From Holtermannia corniformis (lineage: Eukaryota; Basidiomycota; Tremellomycetes; Holtermanniales), in contig BCIJ01000005.1 in assembly GCA_001599935.1 (NCBI GenBank), positions 558,001 to 622,000 of the forward strand: DNA of 64,000 nt, given 5' to 3'. The notes below the pieces were generated by a model, which made no database searches, was not told the DNA's origin, and saw only the letters and a list, made by a program, of their open reading frames with translations. This document shows positions 55,971 to 64,000 of the stretch, piece after piece. Both the position numbers and the translations under genes were made by a program. The stretch's first letter is position 1, and each line of letters starts with the position of its first letter.

Positions 55971-57198
55971 GGCGGCTGGAGGGCGATTAGGTGGGTGTTG
56001 CTAGGGTTGTTAGGGTCAGAGGCCAAGAAGGTCAGCCAGAGTTGACCCGTTGGGCGTTGAAGACCAAGCGGCTGCTGAAACGGATAAACGTCTAAAAAGG
56101 AGGGCTATGCCGCGTATCCCTTGTTCAAACAAGTACGGTGATCCAAAGTTGCGTCAAAATGACAGTGTAAGGAATAATATATCAACGCACTGGGCCTACC
56201 TTTGCGGCTCTTCTCACCCGATAAAGGGTGCAGCGCTCGCATTGTTCCTTCGTCGTGAAGCGTTTGGGGTATCAATAGAGCCATTTCAGCTTGCAAGAAG
56301 CGCCGTGGTGCATTTACAGCGGTCGGCGATACTCAGTTGTGATACATAGTGTGCGCTACAGGCGCCCGAAGTATAGCGAGTGCGAATTTAGTTGGCCCGC
56401 AGCACGCGCGAGTGCGCAGTCCGGACTACAAACAGTCTGACCGACACTCTGGCCTTTGCCCCCTCTCTTCAGACATGGCTAGCAGTAGTGACAGCGGTGC
56501 TTTCGTTGAATGCCTCATTGCGCGCTGTAGTTTGTTGCGTTTCCTTCAGACACCTCCTGATGCTCATAGACGCATGGCCTCCGTTCAGTTGTCGAGACAA
56601 TTGTTATATCATGAGGCATCGAAGGTGGGCTCGACCTTACACTACTGACTCCTGGTTTTCAACCGGCCCATCTATACACACGCACCCGATATTATCTTCG
56701 ATAAATCTCCTTAATGCTGTCATTGATTCTAGCCAAGACGTCAGCATCGCGTAGTGCGGTGGACAGTCTTGGCATGATGAACATAAGCAATGAACAGATA
56801 CTGGTCCATGCTCATTTCTGTGGTCTGAGCCGAACTGTTGGACATGGGAATGCTCCTCGACTTGCGGGAATGCACCGCTGCAACCGTGTAAAGAGAACCA
56901 GAGCATCTGCATATTCCATATTTACGGCGTTCATACGGCCTAAGCCTACTGCGAGCTCGTCAGACCTTGGGCGCAAAGCCGAGACGCTGCTGGGGTATGT
57001 AGCGTATATACCTGTACACAGGCCGAAAGGGGCAAGCCACGCACTGCTAACCAGACGCCTATTGTCGATCTTGCGCACCTACTTTTGGAATCGGCGCGCG
57101 GTTGCCGGCCGCCTTGGACCGCGTCGCCTCGAGTGTTTGGTCGCTGTGCAATCTCGCCAAGACGCTCTCGACCGTCCACCAACAACGGACTAGCCACC
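55971..57198. other. long intergenic region, no gene seen
   Basis: About 1.2 kb upstream of the CDC50 gene, more AT-rich than its surroundings. Several frames of 60-160 codons occur but lack coherent composition, conserved motifs or plausible splice structure. A non-coding RNA cannot be excluded by eye. Confidence 0.4.
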
Positions 57199-58793
57199 AT
57201 GGCGCTGTTCAATCGTAAGAACAAGTCAAAGGATGAGACGGTGGCGAGTGAAGTACCAGGCGAGGAGAAGAAGAAGACCAAGCGACCCGCCAGTGAGTAG
57301 CTTGCACTCGGTCTCGACGTCTACTAACGAGGGCTAGACACGGCATTCAAGCAGCAACGGCTCAAGGCATGGCAACCCATCTTGACGCCAAAGTCTGTCT
57401 TGCCGACCTTGTTTGCCATTGCGATCATCTTTGCACCCATCGGGGGCTTGCTCATTTGGGGTTCGGGCAAGGTAACTCAGATCACGATCGACTACACCGA
57501 GTGTGATGCGGATGCACCTACGGATGGCACATTCGAGGCGCTGCCTAGCGGCAGGTGGGACTGTGCGTAGCCTGGATGGGTCATGCAGTAGTCACTCACG
57601 GCGTTAGACAACCTCGCCTCGGGCCACTCCGAGTCGACGAATGCCCCGCGATGGTCTTTCAACGAGGATGATTCGCGTGCTGTCGGCGAGACGCGGCAAT
57701 GTACCGTCGAGTTCGAGGTGCCCTACGACCTGAGTGCGTCGTGAGGGATATTGTGATGGGTGCTGACAATCACAGCACCTGGCGTATTCCTCTACTACAA
57801 GCTTACCAACTAGTGCGTGACCTGAGCAATGCTAGAGACAGCAACTGACGCCGCCAAGCTACCAAAACCACCGACGCTACGTACAATCGCTCGATACCTC
57901 GCAACTGACGGGTGACTACCGCTCTGTGTATGTAGTCCGCACACCACACTGTGACTACGCTTACGGCCGCAGCAAGGACATTGATGATGGCAACTGCAAG
58001 CCTGTGACGTCGTCAGAGGGCAAGCCGTACTACCCATGTGGTCTCATTGCAAACAGCGTCTTCAACGGTGAGTTGGCGGGCTTGTAGGTGTTTGAACTGA
58101 CACCTGTAGATACCTACCCCAGTGTCACTTTGCTCAACGCTGCCAGCAAGTCGTTTGCGCATAGTCGACTCAACGCTGACATTTAAGATGGCGCACAGAA
58201 CCAGACGTACAACTTTACCGACAGCGGGATTGCGTGGCCAAACCAAAAGAACAACTATGTTGAGAAGCCCAAGGGGTACGACAACCCAAGCGATGTACTA
58301 CCACCTCCCAACTGGGCGCTGCGGTATCCCAACGGATACACCGAGGAGACTGGCTTCCCAAACTTGCGAGCAGACGAGCACTTTCAAGTGTGGATGCGCA
58401 CAGCTGCGCTCCCGACCTTTCGCAAGCTCTGGGCTCGAAATGATGCCGAGACCATGTCCAGCGGGACGTACCGTGTGCTGGTGAACATGAGTAAGTGCAG
58501 CGATGCTAGCTTGCAACGGGCTGACGGGTGCAGACTACCCGGTCAAGCAATTCGGCGGCACCAAGTCAATCGTCATTTCGACCGTGTCTTGGATCGGCGG
58601 CAAGCAGCCATTCCTGGGCTGGGCCTATGTGGCCGCCGCCGCCCTTTGTGTCTTGCTTGGTCTGGCAGGGACAATAAGGCATCTTGTCAAGCCTCGGCGA
58701 ATGGGCGATATGTCGTGTAAGCCAATTTCAGCTAGTCGAACCACGCTCACACTCGCAGTGCTTTCGTGGAATCAGCCGGCTCCGACGCGGTAG
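57199..58793 (+). CDS. CDC50/Lem3 family lipid-flippase subunit
   Basis: Beta subunit of P4-ATPase phospholipid flippases. The start [20 protein letters not shown] has a cytosolic Lys-rich head. Next come [20 protein letters not shown] and the first membrane helix ([20 protein letters not shown]). Exoplasmic motifs: [115 protein letters not shown] and [20 protein letters not shown]. The second membrane helix is [20 protein letters not shown]. Cysteines and NxT sites fit an exoplasmic domain. At least seven introns, some as short as about 45 nt. It ends [12 protein letters not shown] at 58793, overlapping the modelled 3' end of the opposite gene. Confidence 0.94.
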
Positions 58794-59732
58794 AGGGTTG
58801 TATCTGCGATGTGATACGCTTGTTTTCTGGGCAGGGACACTGGCATACACGGGCGTTATACAACACGGACAGATCAGTACTTGCTCTTCGTCGCCGTCTG
58901 CTTTTCTTGCTCGCGGTAGCTGCGGTCGTCAGCACGTCCGGGACTATAGCGTCAACGCACAGCAATGTGGATGGCGCGGTGCCAAACGCGAGTGGTACTT
59001 CCAAGCCCTATGGCCATAAGCAGAGACCACAAAAGAGTTCACACACTCACCGCCTCGTGCACGGCAATGATCCGCAGCATGGCAAAGTGATGTATAGCAT
59101 GCTGCGACACGAACCACAGCTGCGTCCGGTCAGCGGCGACCGTGAACAGCCGATAGCACTGACCTCTCGTCCGATCGTCGACCCCATGATTTCCTTCACA
59201 GGCGTGACCGCTTCGAGCCGGACCTCCCGTTCGAACGCAGCGCCAAGCCGGCCCTTTCCGCTTGCCCGCGTCCGTTTTCGCCACGAATCCAAGTCGGCAC
59301 TGACGTTCTCGTATGCGGCCGTGCACGCGGCGACTGACGATTCAACATCTCCTTTGCGAATGCGTAGATCGTAGTTGAGATGCAATGGTCCTGTCGAAGC
59401 GGATCCGGTCGGAGACGGGAGAGCATCGGTGAAGAAGCGAAAGTGATCGACGACCTGTACGTCAGCTCGCACGCACACGACTGCAGGACCGGATCGCAGC
59501 GTACATGACGAAAGTGCTTGCCGATCGATCCTCCAGGTATCAGTTTGCTCTCTTGCGAAAGCTGAGCGTCCGTCGTGATCGTGTGCTTCAGCAGGTCCAG
59601 TGCTTGGGACACGATCGCCAACGTGATATCGATCAGCGCATCTGCGAAGACTTCAGCCACGAGTGAATTAGTGAGGATGTACCCACCACAGTGTTGATCA
59701 TCGTGCAGCGCTGCATCCATCTTATTGCTCAT
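58747..59732 (-). CDS. DinB-like superfamily protein
   Basis: Four-helix DinB-like metal-binding fold, function unknown in fungi. Start MSNKMDAALHDDQHCGGYIL, then LTLAIVSQALDLL-like helix and the motif IPGGSIGKHFRH joined by an intron to VVDHFRFFTDALPS. Next SKHLNYDLRIRKGDVESS-like region, LEAVTPVKEIMGSTIGREV, and after an intron LWFVSQHAIHHFAMLRIIAV. The spaced histidines (GKHFRH, VDHF, HAIHH) are those expected for the metal site. After a further intron the frame reads GLEVPLAFGTAPSTLL, the family's C-terminal block, and then continues with a basic, Cys-containing tail to 58747. The tail overlaps the CDC50 coding end by 47 bp, so the true stop may be earlier through another intron. Confidence 0.75.
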
Positions 59733-60090
59733 TGTATACGAGCTCTCAACCACAGCCAGCCCGGCCTTGCAGGTGGCGAATCGGTCGGACATCCAATCAA
59801 CACGTGGCTCGGAGTTCCGCAAACATCACTGTGGCACTGTGGCACAGGTGCCACAACCATCCTCGCAAGGACAAAACGTCTGGGTTATGGGAAAAATCGA
59901 CACTCTCATGGTGCGCTAGGTTGTAGAGCAGACCACCCGGGCCTTAAACACTGAAAACAGAGACAAGAAGGCAAGATAATGAGTGCGAAAGTAGGAAATC
60001 TATACTGTCTTGCCGAAGGCCGCTTGTTGGCGTGTGTTGAGGGCCGTAGACGAGGGCAGGAAACTCAGGGATACAAAAAGGCAAAAAGCT
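59733..60090. other. intergenic, no gene seen
   Basis: About 358 bp between the DinB-like start and the tRNA. Near 59829-59850 TGTGGCAC is tandemly repeated (ACTGTGGCACTGTGGCACAGGTGCCAC), with an overlapping inverted copy. No gene recognised. Confidence 0.45.
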
Positions 60091-60177
60091 TGATCAGTAG
60101 CGGGGTCGAACCGCTGACCTTGGCGTGAATAAGGTTTAATATTAGCACCACGCTCTAACCAACTGAGCTAACCGACC
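60091..60177 (-). tRNA. tRNA-Ile (anticodon AAT) with 13-nt intron
   Basis: On the minus strand the gene reads GGTCGGTTAGCTCAGTTGGT..., with D-arm, anticodon stem-loop GTGCTAATA, T-arm (GCGGTTCGACCCCGC) and 3' end CTACTGATCA pairing with the 5' GGTCGGT. Between base 37 and base 38 is a 13-nt intron (TTAAACCTTATTC, plus-strand 60127-60139). The mature length is 74 without CCA. Confidence 0.95.
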
Positions 60178-60633
60178 CTGTCGGATCGGTTTGCCACAAA
60201 TGTGGATAAGAAGCGAACTTTTCTCTGCAGAGGGCTGTCCCTGTGTCCCTTAGTTCAGATTACTTGTGGAAGCAAGCGGGGTAATGATCTCAATTTTGTC
60301 TAGATCGTGCGTCGATGCCGTAGTACATAAAGATACGCTTCAATCCATGATCAATGGAAAAGGAAAAGTCCGCTCAGCGCGGATCTATGTAATCACGCAG
60401 TCTATGGCGGTCATGCGGACTGTCACACCACGTACGACGTATCGGGCGGCATGCAACATTGACGGGGAAACCTCGGCTGCCGGCGGTGGAGGGCGGATAC
60501 AGTGGAGGCCGCAAAGTGGAGGTGTGGAGGCCGGTCCACCGGGGGCAGCCATGGCCTGTATATTGTATATAACTCAGTGGTTGAGAATCTCAACGAGTCG
60601 AGCATCCACTTCATTATTCTACCCGCAGCAAAC
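60178..60633. other. intergenic upstream of aldo-keto reductase
   Basis: About 456 bp between the tRNA and the reductase start. Only the TATA-like element listed separately was recognised. Confidence 0.4.
60566..60572 (+). promoter_or_regulatory. TATA-like box of the aldo-keto reductase gene
   Basis: TATATAA within TGTATATTGTATATAACTC, 61 bp before the ATG at 60634. This is one of the few clear TATA-like sequences near a start in the window. Confidence 0.5.
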
Positions 60634-61788
60634 ATGTCAACCATTCTCAAGTTTCAAGATATCGCTGTGCCCAGCCCTGGCTTTGGGTGCGTGTAGATCA
60701 AGCGCGTAGCGATGAAAGCTAAGGAAGCAGTGCCATGTCGCTCTCGCGGAGCAAGGACGAGGACGAAGAGGGCGTCAAGGTTCTCAAGCGAGCTTATGAG
60801 CTTGGATGTACCTTCTGGGACACGGCGCTTGTGTACGGTCTCGGCCACAACGAGTCGCTCCTAGGTCGCTTCTTCAAAGAGAATCCAGGTGCTCGTGAGA
60901 AGGTGTTTGTGGCCTCGAAATGCGGTTGGAAGGTGAATCATCCTGCAACAGCGCTCTGGCCTCGGGGTTGATAGGTACCTCAGGTCGACTTTGAGAAGCA
61001 AACCAATGGCGGCGTGACAAACGCCCCCGACCACATCCGCGCCGCCATCGACGGTACGATTGCGAGGCTTGGGAGCCCGCCCGACCTGTACTACTTGCAT
61101 CGGATGGACCCTAATGTCCCGGTCGAGGAGAGTATCCCTGTTCTCGCTGAGCTCAAGAAACAAGGCAAGACAAAGTACATCGGCCTGAGCGAGCCCAGTG
61201 CAGCCACTCTGCGTAAGGCGAATGCTAGTGAGTTGAGTACCAGTGTCGTTCTGACTAACTCGTGCAGTCGCACACATCGACGCAATCCAGATCGAGTACT
61301 CGCCCTGGTTTGTTGACCACGAGAAGAACGGGTTGATTGACACGGCCAACGAGCTCGGTGTGACGGTCATCGCTTTTTCGCCACTCGGCAAGGGTACCTT
61401 GACAGGCAAATACCGTACGGAAGCAGACCTCGCCCACGAAGTCCGCGGTGATCGGTTCAAGGGCGAGAACCTCAAACACAACATGAAGCTCGTTGACGAG
61501 TTTGAACGGCTCGCCAAGAACAAGGGCTGCACACCGGGTCAGCTCGCAATGGCCTGGGTTGCGTCGACAGGTGCTATCCCCATTCCCGGCACGAAAAACG
61601 TCGGTCGACTCGAGGAGAACTGGGGCGCTTCGCAAGTCACGTTGAACGAGGCGGAGTTGAAGGAGATTCGCCAGGTCATCGACTCTGCAGAGCTCAAGGG
61701 CGAGCGGTAAGCAGCGTGATGGACGCAGAATTCAAGACTGATTCATCGTAGATACAGCGAGTATCACGGCAAGATGGTGGGCATTTAA
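60634..61788 (+). CDS. aldo-keto reductase (yakc/pyridoxal reductase type)
   Basis: NADPH-dependent carbonyl reductase of the AKR barrel family. Start [19 protein letters not shown], then [40 protein letters not shown] (catalytic Asp and Tyr) and [12 protein letters not shown] (catalytic Lys). Next are [40 protein letters not shown] (catalytic His in LHR), [58 protein letters not shown] and [18 protein letters not shown]. It ends [11 protein letters not shown] after a final intron. Four introns. Similar in plan to yeast/fission yeast pyridoxal reductase-like AKRs; the substrate cannot be told. Confidence 0.92.
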
Positions 61789-62145
61789 AGAGGGAAAGTC
61801 TGAACTGTATTAAGGTGACATGCACGGTGTATCTTGTGGCTGCGTCGTGCCCTGGTAGTAAACTGCACGACGGTCACTCTTCGACACGGTACCGCTGCCG
61901 TTGCCTGGCTTCATATCGTCTGCTTGCACGGAGGCATTGCCCAAACCGCGTAGCGCATGCATGGCCAGGTTCCTCGCCTCGTGTTTGCAGACCGCCACAT
62001 GGAATTTTGCTCCCGCGAGCTCATGCTGTGCTCGCCGCCAGCATCATGTATACGAAGAGCGATAAGCTACACTGCCAGAGCATCGGTCTGTATCCTCAGG
62101 AGCGTGTGATATTGCGTACGAGGAGAAGACTGGGACTGCTCCACT
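61789..62145. other. intergenic, no gene seen
   Basis: About 357 bp between the aldo-keto reductase stop and the F-BAR gene start. Nothing recognised. Confidence 0.4.
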
Positions 62146-64000
62146 ATGGCGTACCAGATCCCGTCCGACTCCCAGATCATGGCCTCGCCGTCAAAGGGCC
62201 ACCACAAGAAGAGCTTGGACGGTAACTTTGACGTCTTGAAAGAGTTCAAGGTGGGTTGCATCAACTGAGATGACCTATGTTACTCGTCTGATGTCTCCTG
62301 CAGCACAAGATTGACGAAGGTGGGTGTGAAGCCGTTTGATAGACGATTATTGAGCGAGCCAAACAGACGATGGCTACATCAACTTCTTTCAAGACCGGTG
62401 AGCTTGTTATCCTGTTACAGAACACTGCTCATCCATATTTAGTCTACGTATCGAGGAAGAATATGTGGACAAGCTGAAACGGCTGTACGACCGTAGCAAC
62501 GCACAGGACGCGTTGCACGACGAGTGAGTTCACTAGCGCCATCTCAGGGCCAGCACTGACCGTGCGTCAGCGTTTCTCGGAAGAATGCACCTCGCCCGAC
62601 TGCACGGCGAGCGTGGCGAGAGGTTTTGGAGTTTACACATCGCGAGATCCAGTCGCGCGAGGCGTTGAGCTCGGCCATGAAAGAGGACGTCGTCAAGCGG
62701 CTGGTCAATGTCAAGGTGAGAGCCCGATGTCCAAGCTCGCCGTGAGCTCATTCTCTTAGGACCTCCAGTCTCGTATCCGTAACCGGATCAAGGAAGACGT
62801 CAGGATCTCAACCGACCTGTATGATGAGCATGCGTACAGTAAACTGCCAAAGCTCAAAAAGTCGTACATGCAAAAGTGCCAGGTTGTCGATGTGGGTCAA
62901 GCCATCGTCACTCAACCGTGCTAACTGTCCAGGACCAACGTCGTCAAGAGCATGCTGTCGCACTCCAGGCCAAGCTGCTGTCTCAGTCACCAAACTCCAT
63001 CCCGTCAACGCCCCAGGAAGACCCTCAGACGAATTCATCGAGCCAGTTCTTCTCCCCGCCCCATGGCAACGCTCAGCTACCAGGCGACGGTGCGCACCAG
63101 CAAGTGCTGCAACAAGTCCGCAACCGAGGCCGCGCCGGCTCGGCGTCCGCCCCTGTCGACAAGTCCAAGGATGTCTTGAACGATCTTGCGATCCAGGGCA
63201 AGCGTGGTATCAACGCTTTCATTTCCAGGCTTGGCGGTGACCGAGATAGAGACAGGGATGAAGTGCCCGGGGAATCGGGCGAGGGTGCAGGCTTGCAACG
63301 ACGTGGCACGACACAGAGTCAAAGGCCGGGTACGGCGATGAAGGGCGTCAAGGCCAAGCGGGACGCGGATGATGCTGGCACGTTCGGTTCATGGCCCTCC
63401 TGACAGTTGCTGACGGGCGCATACAGACAAGGCATATCGTGACGCCATCTTCCACCTGGAGTCACTCAGACTGCACCGTGACAAGATCCAGGCGTCGGCC
63501 GTTTCCGTGAGTCACAATCCGGCACACATCGTCTCATCTCATATCATTTTGCAGAGCCTCGAAGAATTCGCAGATGAGCTCACAAAAGCTTTGGCCATTT
63601 CACTTGAGCGCTACGTGGATACTGTACACGGCACGGCGGCGACTGTCATGCAGAGTACCGAGGTTGTTCGGACATCCATCGAAGAGATCAGTCCACCACG
63701 AGACAGTGCGTGAACGGCACGATCAGCCTACTTCTACTGATTGCCCTCAGTGAACCTCTTCCGAGCTCGCCTGCCTGCAAAGACCGCGGTCAACTCTGCA
63801 CCAGTGCTGTACGAGAACTTTTATGTGCGTACCTCGCACACTAGCTGCAAGCTATTGACCGGGTTGGACAGGCTGGGCTTTGCAGGTCTCTCATCTTTGG
63901 CGTGTCGCTTAGCGACTACGACTACGCGCGCGGCGAGGGTGGTGATCATGGTCGACCGCCGCTTATTGTTGAGAAGTGTATTGCAGCTATCGAGAAGCGA
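62146..64000 (+). CDS. F-BAR and RhoGAP domain protein, 3' end missing
   Basis: Membrane-binding GTPase-activating protein for a Rho-type GTPase; the right end runs out of the window. Start MAYQIPSDSQIMASPSKGHH. The F-BAR domain is split into small exons: NFDVLKEFK, a 16-nt exon 62304-62319 (HKIDE), a 31-nt exon 62367-62397 (DDGYINFFQDR), then LRIEEEYVDKLKRLYDRSNA, EVLEFTHREIQSREALSSAM and DLYDEHAYSKLPKLKKSYMQ. An insert (NSIPSTPQEDPQTNSSSQFF...) rich in Gln/Ser/Pro interrupts the fold. It continues with KAYRDAIFHLESLRLHRDKI, LEEFADELTKALAISLERYV and YENFY. The RhoGAP domain begins AGLCRSLIFGVSLSDYDYAR and PPLIVEKCIAAIEKR, where the sequence stops. The plan resembles fission yeast Rga8-type proteins. 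Confidence 0.9.

Noticed and set aside
1..64000. Bacterial, viral or transposon origin for any segment
   Set aside because: Genes throughout are intron-rich fungal genes of even composition; no transposase, reverse transcriptase, integrase or long terminal repeat was recognised.

Overview
The window is nuclear DNA of a fungus, most likely a basidiomycete. Genes are tightly packed on both strands and interrupted by many introns of about 40-60 nt with GT...AG ends and CTGAC/CTAAC-like branch sites. The gene set is fungal: a myosin-motor chitin synthase, Vtc1, Akr1, Rmt2, a PalI/Sur7 membrane protein, Atp19 and a nuclear tRNA-Ile with an intron. A Pucciniomycotina origin is only a guess. No mobile element, CRISPR array or phage sequence was seen. 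Two single N bases lie at 18146 and 54162.

Layout. 0-7.3 kb: 3' end of an unknown gene, the ankyrin/DHHC palmitoyltransferase AKR1, APC11, and a basic protein tentatively like UAF subunit Rrn10. 7.4-13.5 kb: arginine methyltransferase RMT2, the FACT subunit POB3, and a divergent pair of small secreted proteins. 13.7-21 kb: malate synthase, a PsiD/phosphatidylserine-decarboxylase-like enzyme, a PalI-like protein and VTC1. 21.3-25.9 kb: a family X DNA polymerase and a NIPA-type magnesium transporter.

26.0-34.1 kb is the most notable segment: SWI5, HOP1 (HORMA + PHD) and MSH4 lie side by side. HOP1 and MSH4 are divergent from a 179-bp region containing an MluI cell-cycle box. This is a compact meiotic recombination island: strand-exchange accessory factor, axis protein and crossover MutS homologue.

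34.3-50.7 kb: a long disordered RS-rich protein, a DH-PH RhoGEF, ATP synthase subunit K split by 11-nt and 15-nt microexons, and the chitin synthase. 50.8-64 kb: 5-formyl-THF cyclo-ligase, an Ies4-like INO80 subunit, two Cys-rich small proteins, a CDC50/LEM3 flippase subunit, a DinB-like protein, tRNA-Ile(AAT), an aldo-keto reductase and the start of an F-BAR/RhoGAP protein cut by the window end.

Gene models were spliced by eye. Outer limits are usually firm; internal exon borders are exact only where positions are given.
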